Source: Cellulomonas sp. S1-8
GTDB taxonomy: Bacteria > Actinomycetota > Actinomycetes > Actinomycetales > Cellulomonadaceae
Length of the DNA: 64,000 nucleotides
NCBI RefSeq assembly: GCF_026184235.1
Contig: NZ_CP110806.1
Span: forward strand, 2,046,001 to 2,110,000
Reading direction: 5' to 3'
Below, piece after piece: positions 17,913-30,580 of the stretch (position 1 is the stretch's first letter; the number at the start of each line of letters is the position of its first letter). A program made the translations under genes and the position numbers. The notes below the pieces were generated by a model, which worked only from the letters and a program-made list of their open reading frames with translations, searched no databases and had not been told where the DNA came from.

Positions 17913-19076
17913 ATGCTCAACATCGGCGTCGTCGGGACCGGCGGCATCGCCGCCGCGCACCTCGCGGCCTACGCGGCCTTCCCCGAGGAGTGCCGAGTCG
18001 TCGCGCTGCACGACGTCGTGGAGTCCCGGGCGCACGGGACGAAGGCCGCGTCCGGGCTCGCTGAGGCCGACGTGGTCGCCTACGTCGAGCTCCTGGCACG
18101 TCAGGACGTCGACCTGGTGAGCGTCTGCACGCCGCCGTCGACGCACCGCCACCTCACCGTCGACCTGCTGCGCTCGGGCAAGAACGTCCTCGTCGAGAAG
18201 CCGATGGCACCCTCGGTCGCCGACTGCGACGCGATGATCGCGGCCGCGCACCAGACCGGGAAGATGCTCAGCGTGGTCGCGCAGAACCGGTTCCGCAACG
18301 ACCTCGCCGCGGTGAAGGAGACGATCGACTCGGGACTGCTGGGGCCGGTGTCGCACGCCCGTGTCGACTCGGCGTGGTGGCGCGGTACGCCCTACTACGA
18401 CCTGGACTGGCGGGGCACCTGGCAGTCCGAGGGTGGCGGCCCCACCCTCAACCACGCGATCCACCACGTCGACCTCCTGCTGTGGATGCTCGGCCGGCCC
18501 GAGCGGGTCACGGCGGTGATGACGAACGCGTGGCACGACAACTCCGAGGTCGAGGACCTCTCCGTCGCGGTGCTCGAGTGGGAGCGGACGATCGCGACGC
18601 TGACGGCGTCCGTCGTCCACCACGGCGAGCAGCAGGCCTTCGCGGTCCAGGGCCGCGATGCCGCGGTCGCCCAGCCGTGGTCGGTGCAGGCAGAGTCCGC
18701 CCAGCCCAACGGCTTCCCGGCACGCGGCGGCAACGCCGAGCTGGTCGACCGCATCGAGAGGCTTGCCGCCGACCGCGTGCCGCTCGTCCACGAGGGGCAC
18801 ACCGGCCAGCTCGGTGACGTGCTGGCCGCCCTCGTCGCTGGCCGCGCGCCGGCGATCACGGGTGAGGACGGGCGTCGGACGGTCGAGGTGGTCACCGCCA
18901 TCTACCAGGCCGCGATCGAGCGCCGGCCCGTGGACCTGCCGCTCGACCCCACGTCGCCGTGGTACGCCGGCGCGGCGCTGCTGGCACGGGCGCCGCGCTA
19001 TCACGAGAAGACCGGCGCGGTGGCGTCGCAGGAGGGTGTGATCTCCCTCGGCGGCTCACCCGGCCCGTCCGCCTGA
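17913..19076 (+). CDS. Gfo/Idh/MocA family oxidoreductase
   Basis: A 387-residue NAD(P)-dependent dehydrogenase. Rossmann domain with IGVVGTGGIAAAHLAAY, VSVCTPPSTHRHLTV and the catalytic-loop lysine in VLVEKPMAPS; the C-terminal domain has GGGPTLNHAIHHVDLLLWMLG, with the conserved HHxD. Family substrates are cyclic polyols, sugars or sugar acids. AAGGAG is 8 bases from the ATG at 17913. First of two related genes under the LacI-type operators; no transporter or kinase is adjacent. Confidence 0.9.
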   Translation: MLNIGVVGTGGIAAAHLAAYAAFPEECRVVALHDVVESRAHGTKAASGLAEADVVAYVELLARQDVDLVSVCTPPSTHRHLTVDLLRSGKNVLVEKPMAPSVADCDAMIAAAHQTGKMLSVVAQNRFRNDLAAVKETIDSGLLGPVSHARVDSAWWRGTPYYDLDWRGTWQSEGGGPTLNHAIHHVDLLLWMLGRPERVTAVMTNAWHDNSEVEDLSVAVLEWERTIATLTASVVHHGEQQAFAVQGRDAAVAQPWSVQAESAQPNGFPARGGNAELVDRIERLAADRVPLVHEGHTGQLGDVLAALVAGRAPAITGEDGRRTVEVVTAIYQAAIERRPVDLPLDPTSPWYAGAALLARAPRYHEKTGAVASQEGVISLGGSPGPSA

Positions 19077-19172
19077 CCTGACATCGTCACCGGTGGTGCA
19101 GCTCGAGCGCCGCGCTGACCCCATCCCGGCCTGCGCCGCCCCGCAGACCCTGACGTGCGAGGAGCGCGCCCG

Positions 19173-20255
19173 ATGAGCAAGAACGACGGTTCCACCTATG
19201 CCCCCGACCCCGTTCCGGCGCCTGTCGTGGGACCGGGGGAGTTCACCATCGCCGCGATCGGCCTCGACCACGGGCACATCCACGGCCAGGTCGGCGGCCT
19301 GATCGGTGCGGGCGCCGAGCTCGCCTGGGTCTATGACGCGGACCAGCGCAAGAGCGAGGCCTTCGCGGCCCGTCACCCCGGTGTCAGGATCGCGCGCAGC
19401 GAGGCCGAGGTGCTCGACGATCCCGCCGTGCACCTCGTCGCCGGCGCCGCCGTGACCTCCGAGCGCTGCGCCCTGGGCATCCGCGTCATGGAGGCGGGCA
19501 AGGACTACTTCACCGACAAGGCGCCACTGACCACGCTCGAGCAGCTCGCCGCCGCGAAGGACGCCGTCGCCCGGACGGGGCGCAAGTACGCGGTGTACTA
19601 CTCGGAGCGGTTGCACGTGGAGACGGCCGTGTTCGCGTCGCAGCTGATCGCCCAGGGCGCGATCGGGCGCGTCCTGCAGGTCATGGGCACGGGCCCGCAC
19701 CGGCTCGGCACCGGACGCCCGGACTGGTTCTTCGACAAGGAGCGGTACGGGGGCATCCTGTGCGACATCGGCTCGCACCAGATCGAGCAGATCCTGCACT
19801 ACACGGGTGCGTCGGACGGCGAGGTCGTCCGGTCACAGGTCGCGAACTACCACCACCCCGAGCACCCGGGCCTCGACGACTTCGGCGATGCGATGCTGGT
19901 CATGGACAACGGCGCCACCGGCTACTTCCGCTGCGACTGGTTCACCCCCGCCGGCCTGCAGACCTGGGGCGACGGGCGCTCGATCATCCTGGGTACCGAG
20001 GGGTTCATCGAGCAGCGCAAGTACATGCAGCTCGGCACCCCGCACTCCACCGGCGGCCACCTCTACCTCGCCGACGGCCAGCAGGAGACCTACTTCAACG
20101 TCACGGGCGAGGTGGGGTACCCGTACTTCGGCGAGCTGGTCCTCGACTGCCTGAACCGCACCGAGAACGCCATGACCCAGCAGCACGCCTTCAAGGCCGC
20201 CGAGCTGTCGGTCACGGCGCAGCTCAACGCCGTCGACCTCACCGAGCGCGGCTGA
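19173..20255 (+). CDS. Gfo/Idh/MocA family oxidoreductase
   Basis: A 360-residue second dehydrogenase. AAIGLDHGHIHGQVGGLIGAG replaces the standard GxGxxG with the HGH variant found in a subgroup of the family; VEAGKDYFTDKAPLTT holds the catalytic lysine (DK instead of EK) and YGGILCDIGSHQIEQILHYTG the C-terminal histidine. This subgroup is different from the upstream paralogue (17913-19076), so the two probably act on successive steps. GAGGAG precedes the ATG at 19173. Same operon as the upstream gene (96-base gap). Confidence 0.9.
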   Translation: MSKNDGSTYAPDPVPAPVVGPGEFTIAAIGLDHGHIHGQVGGLIGAGAELAWVYDADQRKSEAFAARHPGVRIARSEAEVLDDPAVHLVAGAAVTSERCALGIRVMEAGKDYFTDKAPLTTLEQLAAAKDAVARTGRKYAVYYSERLHVETAVFASQLIAQGAIGRVLQVMGTGPHRLGTGRPDWFFDKERYGGILCDIGSHQIEQILHYTGASDGEVVRSQVANYHHPEHPGLDDFGDAMLVMDNGATGYFRCDWFTPAGLQTWGDGRSIILGTEGFIEQRKYMQLGTPHSTGGHLYLADGQQETYFNVTGEVGYPYFGELVLDCLNRTENAMTQQHAFKAAELSVTAQLNAVDLTERG

Positions 20256-20319
20256 GGGCCTCACGTCGCCCTCACCGGCGTCGTGGATCCGTGTCGGTGG
20301 TCCGTGCCATCCTCGGGTC

Positions 20320-20760
20320 ATGGAGAGCCGTGGTCCGGAGCAGACCGTGCACGCGCAGGGCGAGGGCGCGCTCGACGTCGCGTCGTTCGTCGAGCAGGTC
20401 GCCGACCCGCGGCGACGCGCCGAGGCGCAGACGCTCGTCCCGCTGCTCGAGCGCGCGACGGGCCAGCCGGCCCGGGTCTGGGGCGGGGGCATCGTCGGCT
20501 TCGGGCGCTACCACTACCGCTACGCCAGCGGCCGGGAGGGTGACGCCGCCGCGGCCGGGTTCTCACCGCGCAAGGCCCAGCTCACGGTGTACTTCCCCCT
20601 CGGCTTCGACGGGCTCGACGACCAGCTCGCACGGCTCGGCCCGCACACCACGAGCGCGTCGTGCCTGTACCTCAAGCGCCTCGACGCCGTCGACCTCGAC
20701 GTCCTGGAGGAGATGGTGCGGACGTCGTACACGCAGGTGGTCGACCGCGTCTGGCCGTGA
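20320..20760 (+). CDS. DUF1801 (YdhG-like) domain protein
   Basis: A 146-residue protein with VASFVEQVADPRRRAEAQTL, IVGFGRYHYRYASGREGD, RKAQLTVYFPLG and YLKRLDAVDLDVLEEMVR, the sequence run of DUF1801. The fold is a small alpha/beta sandwich related to the iron-chaperone-like YdhG family; the function is not established. It is convergent with the phosphotransferase gene, with 36 bases between. Confidence 0.85.
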   Translation: MESRGPEQTVHAQGEGALDVASFVEQVADPRRRAEAQTLVPLLERATGQPARVWGGGIVGFGRYHYRYASGREGDAAAAGFSPRKAQLTVYFPLGFDGLDDQLARLGPHTTSASCLYLKRLDAVDLDVLEEMVRTSYTQVVDRVWP

Positions 20761-20777
20761 CCGGGTCGCCGGGCCGT

Positions 20778-20811
20778 CGTCAGCCGAGGGCGAGCGTCAG
20801 CCGAGGGCGAG
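20778..20811. repeat. 17-bp perfect tandem repeat across the phosphotransferase stop codon
   Basis: CGTCAGCCGAGGGCGAG occurs twice in a row (20778-20794, 20795-20811). Each unit carries an in-frame stop for the minus-strand phosphotransferase, so a recent duplication left the protein unchanged apart from its last codons. Confidence 0.9.
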
Positions 20812-21690
20812 CTGGGCGGCCGTGTGCTGCCCGACGGCGGCCATCAGGGGGTACTCCTCGGGGTGGGCGAGCAGGACCGGCACGTAGGCGGCGGCCCATG
20901 CGCGGGCCCGCGCCCACGTCGCGTCGTCCCAGGCGCGCCGCTCCTGCGTGCGTGCGACGAACGCTGCGCGGCCGGCGGGGTCGAACGTCATCCACGCGGT
21001 CGCGAGGTCGCTCGCGGGGTCGCCCGAGCACAGGTCGCCGAAGTCGAGCAGGCCCGCCAGGAGGCCGTCGGCGCTCACGAGGTTGCCGGGGTGCGGGTCG
21101 CCGTGCACCCACACGGGCGGAAGGTCCCAGCGCGGCGCGGCCAGGCCTGCGTCGACCGTGTCGCGCAGCGTGGCGACGTGCGGGACGTCGTCGGTCAACC
21201 GCGCCGCGATGATCGCGTGGCGGTCCGCGAGCGGGACGCCCCGGTAGGGGTTCGTCGGCGCGTCGACCGGCGCCGGGACGTGCAGGGCCGCCAGCGCGTC
21301 CGCGAGCTGCGTCGCCCAGGCGGTCCGGTCCGCCACCGGGGTCGCGGCGACGACGTCACCGGCGAGCCACGGCACGACGCTCCACGTCCACGGGTAGCCG
21401 AGCCCCGGACGCCCGTCCCGCACCGGGCGCGGCACCGCCACCGGCAGCAGCGGTGCCAGGACGGGCAGCCAGCGCTGCTCCCGCTCGATGAGCGTCGACG
21501 ACAGCTCCCGCACCGGGAACCGCAGCGCGAGGTCGTCGCCGAGGCGCCACGTGAGGTTGTCCCAGCCGAACGTGCGGCCGTGCACGGGCAGGTCGGCCAG
21601 GTCGGGGTGCTGGTCGGCCAGGAGCGCACGGGCCAGGTCCGCGGTGACGTCGATCTCGATCTTCGGGTGGGAGGGGGTGGGCGCGGTCAC
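20797..21690 (-). CDS. Aminoglycoside phosphotransferase-family kinase
   Basis: A 297-residue APH-fold kinase. Brenner motif WVHGDPHPGNLV and Mg-binding LLDFGDLCSGDPASDLA are intact; N-lobe has GWDNLTWRLGDDLALRFP. The family phosphorylates small molecules such as antibiotics, homoserine or macrolides; the sequence gives no substrate. GTG start overlaps the stop of the Nudix gene (GTGA), so it ends the four-gene guaB1 operon. Resistance cannot be inferred. Confidence 0.88.
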   Translation of the reverse strand: MTAPTPSHPKIEIDVTADLARALLADQHPDLADLPVHGRTFGWDNLTWRLGDDLALRFPVRELSSTLIEREQRWLPVLAPLLPVAVPRPVRDGRPGLGYPWTWSVVPWLAGDVVAATPVADRTAWATQLADALAALHVPAPVDAPTNPYRGVPLADRHAIIAARLTDDVPHVATLRDTVDAGLAAPRWDLPPVWVHGDPHPGNLVSADGLLAGLLDFGDLCSGDPASDLATAWMTFDPAGRAAFVARTQERRAWDDATWARARAWAAAYVPVLLAHPEEYPLMAAVGQHTAAQLALG

Positions 21691-22375
21691 GGCAGGACGA
21701 TACGGGTCCGGTCCCACGGCACCGACCAGCCCGCCGCGTCGAGCACCCCGGCGAGCACCAGCGCCGTGAAGCCCCAGACGACGACGCCACCGTCGAGCTC
21801 GAACGCCGGCGTCCGGACGCGGCCACGACCCACGGGGTGCACGACGACCCCGCGGCGCGCCGGGTCCACGAGGTCCGCGACGGGAGCACGGAACACGTCG
21901 ACCGCCTCGCGGTGGTCGACCGCCGCGACGCGCGAGGGGCGCGTCCACCAGGCCAGGACCGGGGTGACGAGGTTGTCGCTCACCGGCAGGGGCACGTCGG
22001 CCAGGGTGCCGAGCACGTCGACGCCGCTCGGGTCGAGCCCGGTCTCCTCGACGGCCTCGCGCAGCGCCGCGCCCACGGGCCCGTCGTCGCCCGGGTCGAT
22101 GCCGCCACCGGGGAACGCGACCTGCCCGGGATGGTGGGAGAGGCCGGCCGAGCGGCGCTGCAGCAGCACGTCGAGGTCGGCCGGCACGTGCGCGGTCCCG
22201 CCGTGCGCCGTCCCGCCGTGCGCCGGGACCGCGTCGAGCACCCCGAACAGCACGAGGACCGCCGACCGCCGCGCCGGTGCCGTGCCGGGCGACGGGAGCA
22301 GGGGCACGCCGGCCCAGGGGACCCCGACGCGGGCGACGCGGACGAGGTCGGCGCGGGCGTCCCGCGGCCCGGCGG

Positions 22376-22379
<4 letters not shown>
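21687..22379 (-). CDS. Nudix hydrolase, CoA pyrophosphatase type
   Basis: A 230-residue Nudix protein. It has the UPF0035/CoA signature RRSAGLSHHPGQVAFPGG directly before the Nudix box GGIDPGDDGPVGAALREAVEETGL, in which the first Glu of the box is Asp. It would split CoA or its derivatives into phosphopantetheine and 3',5'-ADP. A short tandem duplication (HGGTAHGGTAH) interrupts the region before the Nudix domain. GTGA overlaps at both ends couple it to its neighbours. Confidence 0.88.
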
Positions 22380-24558
<2,179 letters not shown>

Positions 24559-24630
24559 TCATCCTAACGATCCGGCGCTCATCGCGACGGGTCGGACGCG
24601 GGCAGCGCGTCGGCCGGTAGTGTCCCGCAC

Positions 24631-25206
24631 ATGCTGGTCGCGCTCACCGGGATCGGCCTGTCGGCCGCGGCGGGCCTCAACGCCTACATCCCGTTCCTGC
24701 TCGTCGCGCTGCTCGCGCGGTTCACGGACCTCGTCGTGCTGCCCTCCGGCCTGGAGTGGATGACGAGCTGGTGGGCCATCGGCATCGGCACGCTCCTGCT
24801 GCTCACCGACGTCGTCCTGGACAAGGTGCCCGCCGTCGACACCGTCAACGACGCCGTGCAGACGTTCATCCGGCCGGCGACGGGCGGCATCGTGTTCGCG
24901 GCCACCTCTGCGGCCGAGGACCTCGAGGGCAGCTCCTGGGTGCAGGACAACCCGTGGCTGCCGATCCTCGCCGGCATCGTCGTCGCAGGCGTCGTCCACG
25001 CCGGCAAGGCGACCGCGCGTCCCGTCGTGAACGTCGGCACCGGTGGTCTGGGCGGGCCCGTGGTCTCGACCCTCGAGGACGGCGCCGCGATCGGGCTGAG
25101 CCTCGTGGCGGTCTTCCTGCCGATCCTGGTGCTGGTGGTCCTCGCGCTCGTCGTGTGGGGCCTGGTGGTCCTGCGACGACGCCGTCGCGGCAGACGGGGC
25201 ACGTAG
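24631..25206 (+). CDS. DUF4126 domain-containing membrane protein
   Basis: A 191-residue membrane protein. [20 protein letters not shown] opens the first helix, and the GLNAYIP run is the DUF4126 hallmark; about five helices follow, ending in a basic tail [10 protein letters not shown]. Function unknown. TAGTGT at 24618-24623 is seven bases from the ATG without a ribosome site: probably leaderless. Divergent from guaB1. Confidence 0.9.
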   Translation: MLVALTGIGLSAAAGLNAYIPFLLVALLARFTDLVVLPSGLEWMTSWWAIGIGTLLLLTDVVLDKVPAVDTVNDAVQTFIRPATGGIVFAATSAAEDLEGSSWVQDNPWLPILAGIVVAGVVHAGKATARPVVNVGTGGLGGPVVSTLEDGAAIGLSLVAVFLPILVLVVLALVVWGLVVLRRRRRGRRGT

Positions 25207-25301
25207 GCGCCGCAGGACGGACCTTCGACCTGGTCCTAGAGTGGGAGGTCCGGCAGCCGTCGGGACACGGCCGGACGGACCCGGCACGACAGGAGGCCCA
25301 C

Positions 25302-27179
25302 GTGGGGGTGCTCGGACGCATCTCGTCGCCGCAGGACGTGCGCCGGTTGACGACCCAGCAGGTCGACGAGCTCGCCGGCGAGATCCGCGCGTTCCTCGTC
25401 GACCAGGTCTCGCGCACGGGCGGGCACCTCGGGCCCAACCTCGGCGTCGTCGAGCTGTCCATCGCGCTGCACCGCGTGTTCGACTCCCCGCGCGACACGA
25501 TCGTCTTCGACACCGGCCACCAGGCCTACGTCCACAAGATGCTCACCGGACGCCAGGACTTCTCGGACCTGCGGCGCCGCGGCGGCATGTCGGGGTACCC
25601 GAGCCGCGCCGAGTCCGAGCACGACGTGGTCGAGAACTCGCACGCGTCGACCGCGCTCTCGTGGGCCGACGGCATCGCGAAGGCGCGGCAGCTGCGCGGT
25701 GAGTCCGACCGGCACACGGTCGCGATCATCGGTGACGGCGCGCTCACCGGCGGCATGGCCTGGGAGGCGTTGAACAACATCGCCGCCGGCGGTGACCGCC
25801 GCCTCGTCGTCGTCGTGAACGACAACGGACGCTCGTACGCCCCCACGATCGGCGGGCTCGCGCACCACCTCGACACGCTGCGCACGACGCAGGGCTACGA
25901 GTCCGTCCTGACGTGGGGCAAGACGACCCTGCGCCGTTCGGGCCCCCCGGGACGCCTGGCGTACGAGGCGCTGCACGGCCTGAAGAAGGGCATCAAGGAC
26001 GTCGTCGCGCCCCAGGGCATGTTCGAGGACCTGGGCCTGAAGTACGTCGGCCCGGTCGACGGGCACGACGAGCAGGCGGTCGAGCACGCGCTGCGCCGTG
26101 CGCGCGCCTTCGGCGGGCCGGTCATCGTGCACGTCATCACGGAGAAGGGGCGCGGGTACACGCCCGCCGAGCAGGACGTCGCAGACCGGTTCCACGCCGT
26201 CGGCAAGATCCACCCCGAGACCGGGCTGCCGCTCGCGCCGTCGCGCTTCGGCTGGACCAGCGTCTTCGCCGACGAGATCGTGCGGATCGGGCGACGACGC
26301 CCGGACGTCGTCGCGATCACGGCGGCGATGCTGCAGCCGGTGGGCCTCGCGCCGTTCGCCGCGGAGTTCCCCGAGCGTGTGTTCGACGTCGGGATCGCCG
26401 AGCAGCACGCCGCCACGTCGGCCGCCGGGATGGCGTACGCCGGGCTGCACCCCGTCGTCGCGGTGTACGCGACGTTCCTCAACCGCGCGTTCGACCAGGT
26501 TCTCATGGACGTCGCGCTGCACCGCGCCGGCGTCACGTTCGTGCTGGACCGCGCCGGGATCACGGGTGACGACGGGGCCAGCCACAACGGCATGTGGGAC
26601 CTCGCCATGCTCTCCATCGTGCCGGGGCTGCGCCTCGCTGCGCCTCGCGACGAGCCGAGGCTGCGCGCCGCGCTGCGCCAGGCCGTCGACGTCGACGACG
26701 CACCGACGGTCGTCCGCTACCCCAAGGGGACCATGCGCGACCCGGTCGAGGCGCTCGAGGACGTGGACGGCGTGGACGTGCTCGCGCGGCACGACGGCGA
26801 GGGTGCGCGTGTGCTGGTCGTCGGGATCGGCGCGATGGTCGGCACGGCGCTCGCCGTGGGCGAGCTGCTGGCCGCCCACGGGCAGGCCGTCACGGTCGTC
26901 GACCCCTGCTGGGCGCTGCCGGTGCCGGCAGCGCTGGTCAAGCTCGCGGGGGAGCACGACCACGTCGTGACGCTCGAGGACGGGCTCGTGGACGGCGGCG
27001 TCGGTGCCCTGGTGGGGCAGCGGGCCCGGGAGGCGAACCTCGCGACCGCCGTGCAGTCCTTCGGTGTCCCGGCGGTGTTCCTGCAGCACGCCACGCGCGA
27101 CGAGATCGTCGACGAGCTGCGGCTGGGCGCCCACGACATCGCGGGCGACGTGCTGACCGTGCTGCGCGCGCGGGGCTGA
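25302..27179 (+). CDS. dxs: 1-deoxy-D-xylulose-5-phosphate synthase
   Basis: A 625-residue thiamine-diphosphate enzyme joining pyruvate and glyceraldehyde-3-phosphate in the first step of the MEP isoprenoid pathway. ThDP motif [38 protein letters not shown], catalytic Glu in [16 protein letters not shown], and [13 protein letters not shown] are in place. GTG at 25302 follows AGGAGG by five bases and gives normal length. It is monocistronic, followed by the pflB control region. Confidence 0.96.
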   Translation: MGVLGRISSPQDVRRLTTQQVDELAGEIRAFLVDQVSRTGGHLGPNLGVVELSIALHRVFDSPRDTIVFDTGHQAYVHKMLTGRQDFSDLRRRGGMSGYPSRAESEHDVVENSHASTALSWADGIAKARQLRGESDRHTVAIIGDGALTGGMAWEALNNIAAGGDRRLVVVVNDNGRSYAPTIGGLAHHLDTLRTTQGYESVLTWGKTTLRRSGPPGRLAYEALHGLKKGIKDVVAPQGMFEDLGLKYVGPVDGHDEQAVEHALRRARAFGGPVIVHVITEKGRGYTPAEQDVADRFHAVGKIHPETGLPLAPSRFGWTSVFADEIVRIGRRRPDVVAITAAMLQPVGLAPFAAEFPERVFDVGIAEQHAATSAAGMAYAGLHPVVAVYATFLNRAFDQVLMDVALHRAGVTFVLDRAGITGDDGASHNGMWDLAMLSIVPGLRLAAPRDEPRLRAALRQAVDVDDAPTVVRYPKGTMRDPVEALEDVDGVDVLARHDGEGARVLVVGIGAMVGTALAVGELLAAHGQAVTVVDPCWALPVPAALVKLAGEHDHVVTLEDGLVDGGVGALVGQRAREANLATAVQSFGVPAVFLQHATRDEIVDELRLGAHDIAGDVLTVLRARG

Positions 27180-27205
27180 CGCGAGACCGGGTGGCGCGCG
27201 CGGAC

Positions 27206-27219
27206 GTGACGCGCGTCAC
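27206..27219. promoter_or_regulatory. CRP/FNR-type palindrome GTGACGCGCGTCAC upstream of pflB
   Basis: Perfect 14-bp palindrome with the GTGA-N6-TCAC spacing of CRP/FNR-family sites (GlxR, CRP). Its centre is 97 bases before the pflB ATG and about 70 bases before a possible start from TAACGT (27272-27277), the distance typical for class I activation. No regulator gene is in the window. Confidence 0.65.
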
Positions 27220-27309
27220 CGGGGCGGTGCAGAGGGGACCGAGGTCCCAAGACATCCCATCATTGTGTCCCTAACGTCGGAGTATCGACCCCGACCCAGG
27301 GAGACCCAG

Positions 27310-29580
27310 ATGTCCATCACCGCCGCACCCAGCGACCGCAGCGACACCGCCGTGACCGCGGCCTGGGAGGGCTTCGTCACCGGACCGTGGACCGACCAGA
27401 TCGACGTCCGCGACTTCATCCAGCGCAACTACACGCCGTACACCGGCGACGCCGGCTTCCTCGCCGGTCCCACGGCCCGCACCCTCGGCATCTGGGACAG
27501 GCTCTCCGCGATGTTCCCGGTCGAGCGCGAGAAGGGCGTCTACGACGTCGACCCGACCACGCCGTCGTCGATCACGTCGCACGCGCCCGGCTACATCGAC
27601 GAGGTCAACGAGGTCATCGTCGGCCTGCAGACGGACGCCCCGCTCAAGCGCGCGATCATGCCCAACGGCGGGTGGCGCATGGTCCAGACGTCCCTCGAGA
27701 CCTACGGGTACGAGGCGCCGGCGGTGATCAACGACATCTTCACCAAGTACCGCAAGACGCACAACGACGGCGTCTTCGACGTGTACCCGCCGAACGTGCG
27801 CGCGGCACGGTCGTCGCACATCATCACGGGCCTGCCCGACGCCTACGGCCGCGGGCGCATCATCGGCGACTACCGTCGCGTGGCGCTCTACGGCGTCGAC
27901 GCGCTCATCGCCGCGAAGAAGCTCGAGAAGGCGTCGCTCGACATGGAGCGCTCGGTCGAGGACGTCATCCGCGACCGCGAGGAGCTCGCCGAGCAGATCC
28001 GCGCGCTCAACGAGCTCAAGAAGATGGCCGCCTCCTACGGCTTCGACATCTCCGAGCCCGCCGCGACCGGCCGTCAGGCCGTGCAGTGGCTGTACTTCGG
28101 CTACCTGGCGGCCGTGAAGGAGCAGAACGGCGCGGCGATGTCGCTGGGTCGCACGGCGACCTTCCTCGACGTCTACCTGCAGCGCGACATGGCCTCGGGC
28201 GCACTCACCGAGGAGGCGGCGCAGGAGATCATCGACGACTTCGTCATCAAGCTGCGGATCGTGCGGTTCCTGCGCACGCCGGAGTACGACGAGCTGTTCT
28301 CGGGCGACCCGACCTGGGTCACCGAGTCGCTCGGCGGGATCGGCGAGGACGGCCGTCCGCTGGTCACCAAGACCTCGTTCCGCTACCTGCAGACGCTGTA
28401 CAACCTGGGCCCGGCACCCGAGCCGAACATGACGGTGTTCTGGAGCGACCGCCTGCCCGAGGGCTTCAAGCGGTTCTGCGCGCAGGTCTCGATCGACACC
28501 TCGGCCGTGCAGTACGAGTCGGACGAGCTCATCCGCGCCTCCTGGGGCGACGACGCGGCCATCGCGTGCTGCGTGTCACCCATGCGGGTCGGCAAGCAGA
28601 TGCAGTTCTTCGGCGCTCGCGTCAACCTCGCCAAGGCGATGCTGTACGCGATCAACGGCGGCCGTGACGAGATCTCGGGCAAGCAGGTCGCCCCCGTGAG
28701 CGCACCCGTCGACGGCGAGGTGCTCGACTACGACGACGTGCTCGCCAAGTTCGACAAGACCATGGACTGGCTGGCCGAGACGTACGTCGACGCGCTGAAC
28801 TGCGTGCACTACATGCACGACAAGTACGCCTACGAGCGCATCGAGATGGCGCTGCACGACCGCACGGTCCTGCGCACGCTCGCCTGCGGCATCGCCGGCC
28901 TGTCGGTCGTCACGGACGCGCTGTCGGCCATCAAGCACGCCAAGGTCACGGCGCTGCGCACGGCGGACGGCCTGATCACCGAGTACGCGATCGACGGTGA
29001 CTTCCCGACGTACGGCAACGACGACGACCGTGCGGACGACATCGCGGTGTGGGTGGTGCGGCGCTTCATGGAGAAGATCCGGGCCGTCCCGACGTACCGC
29101 AACGCGCTGCACACGCAGTCGGTCCTGACGATCACCTCGAACGTCGTGTACGGCAAGAAGACCGGGTCCACGCCCGACGGTCGCAAGGCCGGCGAGCCGT
29201 TCGCCCCCGGCGCCAACCCGATGAACGGGCGCGACACCCACGGCATGCTCGCCTCCGCGCTGTCGGTCGCGAAGCTGCCGTACTCCGAGGCGCAGGACGG
29301 CATCTCGCTCACCTCCTCGATCGTGCCCGCCGGGCTCGGTCGGACGAAGGACGAGCAGATGACCAACCTCGTCGGCCTGCTGGACGCGTACATCCTGTCC
29401 TCCGGCTTCCACATGAACGTCAACGTCCTCAACCGGGAGACGTTGCTGGACGCCATGGAGCATCCGGAGAACTACCCTCAGCTGACGATCCGGGTCTCCG
29501 GCTACGCCGTGAACTTCGTGCGGCTGACGCGGGAGCAGCAGCTCGACGTGCTGTCCCGCACCTTCCACGGCGCGGTCTGA
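27310..29580 (+). CDS. pflB: Formate C-acetyltransferase (pyruvate formate-lyase)
   Basis: A 756-residue glycyl-radical enzyme converting pyruvate and CoA to acetyl-CoA and formate under oxygen limitation. Adjacent catalytic cysteines in [11 protein letters not shown], the PFL core ([40 protein letters not shown]), and the radical Gly in [11 protein letters not shown] near the C-terminus are intact. The ATG at 27310 follows GGGAGA. Next gene is its activase. Suits a facultative anaerobe such as Cellulomonas. Confidence 0.97.
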   Translation: MSITAAPSDRSDTAVTAAWEGFVTGPWTDQIDVRDFIQRNYTPYTGDAGFLAGPTARTLGIWDRLSAMFPVEREKGVYDVDPTTPSSITSHAPGYIDEVNEVIVGLQTDAPLKRAIMPNGGWRMVQTSLETYGYEAPAVINDIFTKYRKTHNDGVFDVYPPNVRAARSSHIITGLPDAYGRGRIIGDYRRVALYGVDALIAAKKLEKASLDMERSVEDVIRDREELAEQIRALNELKKMAASYGFDISEPAATGRQAVQWLYFGYLAAVKEQNGAAMSLGRTATFLDVYLQRDMASGALTEEAAQEIIDDFVIKLRIVRFLRTPEYDELFSGDPTWVTESLGGIGEDGRPLVTKTSFRYLQTLYNLGPAPEPNMTVFWSDRLPEGFKRFCAQVSIDTSAVQYESDELIRASWGDDAAIACCVSPMRVGKQMQFFGARVNLAKAMLYAINGGRDEISGKQVAPVSAPVDGEVLDYDDVLAKFDKTMDWLAETYVDALNCVHYMHDKYAYERIEMALHDRTVLRTLACGIAGLSVVTDALSAIKHAKVTALRTADGLITEYAIDGDFPTYGNDDDRADDIAVWVVRRFMEKIRAVPTYRNALHTQSVLTITSNVVYGKKTGSTPDGRKAGEPFAPGANPMNGRDTHGMLASALSVAKLPYSEAQDGISLTSSIVPAGLGRTKDEQMTNLVGLLDAYILSSGFHMNVNVLNRETLLDAMEHPENYPQLTIRVSGYAVNFVRLTREQQLDVLSRTFHGAV

Positions 29581-29656
29581 CCGTGGTCGCGGCCCGGCGG
29601 CTCGACCGCCGGGCCGCGATCGCACCCCCTGCCACACCGACCGGAGCGAGGCCACG

Positions 29657-30544
29657 ATGAGCACCACTGCCGCCGAGCAGACCGGTGCCCCGGTCGTCCC
29701 GCTCGGCCTCCCGCTGGTCGGCGGGTCGCACACGCGAGCGCAGGGGCACGGGACCGCAGGGTTGGAGACGACCGACGTCGAGCGGGGCGAGCGTCTCGCC
29801 GCGGTCCGCGAGGGGCGGATGGGTTCGGTGCACTCCTGGGAGCTCGTCACCGCCGTCGACGGACCCGGGACGCGCCTGGCGATCTTCCTGTCCGGGTGCC
29901 CGCTGCGGTGCCTCTACTGCCACAACCCCGACACGATGGAGATGCGGCGGGGGACCGACGTCACCGCGGACGAGCTGCTCGCCCGCATCGCGCGCTACCG
30001 GGGCGTGTTCAAGGCCACCGGCGGTGGCGTCACGATCTCCGGCGGCGAGCCGCTCATGCAGCCGGCGTTCGTGCGGCGGCTGGTGCGCGGCGCGGCCGCG
30101 ATGGACGTGTCGGTCGTCATCGACACGTCGGGCTTCCTCGGGGCGCAGGCCACGGACGAGATGCTCGACGACGTCGCGCTCGTGCTGCTCGACGTGAAGT
30201 CGGGGCTGCCGGAGACGTACAAGCACGCCACGGGCCGCGAGCTGCAGCCGACGCTCGACTTCGGTCGGCGCCTCGCCGCGCGCGGCACCCGCATGTGGAT
30301 CCGCTTCGTCCTCGTCCCCGGCCTGACGGACGCACCCGAGAACGTGGCGGCCGTCGCCGACTACGTCGCGTCGCTGGGCGAGGCCGTCGAGCGCGTCGAG
30401 GTGCTGCCGTTCCACCAGATGGGCCGCGACAAGTGGGCCGACCTGGGCATGCGCTACGAGCTCGAGGACACCGAGCCCCCGTCGCGCGAGGCCACCGAGT
30501 CCGTCCGCGACGTCTTCCGCGCCCGAGGCCTCACCACCTTCTGA
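29657..30544 (+). CDS. pflA: Pyruvate formate-lyase-activating enzyme
   Basis: A 295-residue radical SAM protein that installs the glycyl radical in PflB. The cluster motif is CPLRCLYCHN (CxxxCxxC), followed by GGGVTISGGEPLMQ for SAM and VLLDVKSG, and a C-terminal VEVLPFHQMGRDKWADLG typical of PflA. The N-terminal ~45 residues (Gly/Thr-rich) extend beyond enterobacterial homologues and are probably disordered. GGAGCGAGG precedes the ATG. Cotranscribed with pflB (76-base gap). Confidence 0.95.
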   Translation: MSTTAAEQTGAPVVPLGLPLVGGSHTRAQGHGTAGLETTDVERGERLAAVREGRMGSVHSWELVTAVDGPGTRLAIFLSGCPLRCLYCHNPDTMEMRRGTDVTADELLARIARYRGVFKATGGGVTISGGEPLMQPAFVRRLVRGAAAMDVSVVIDTSGFLGAQATDEMLDDVALVLLDVKSGLPETYKHATGRELQPTLDFGRRLAARGTRMWIRFVLVPGLTDAPENVAAVADYVASLGEAVERVEVLPFHQMGRDKWADLGMRYELEDTEPPSREATESVRDVFRARGLTTF

Positions 30545-30580
30545 CCCCGCCCCGCCCCACCGCCCACCCCCCGTGTCGCC

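Noticed and set aside
20797..21690. Antibiotic resistance gene
   Set aside because: The APH fold alone does not show aminoglycoside activity, and the operon context is nucleotide metabolism.
22185..22235. Imperfect 15-bp tandem repeat inside the Nudix gene
   Set aside because: It stays in frame (HGGTAHGGTAH) and lies outside the Nudix box; a minor length variation rather than a separate element.
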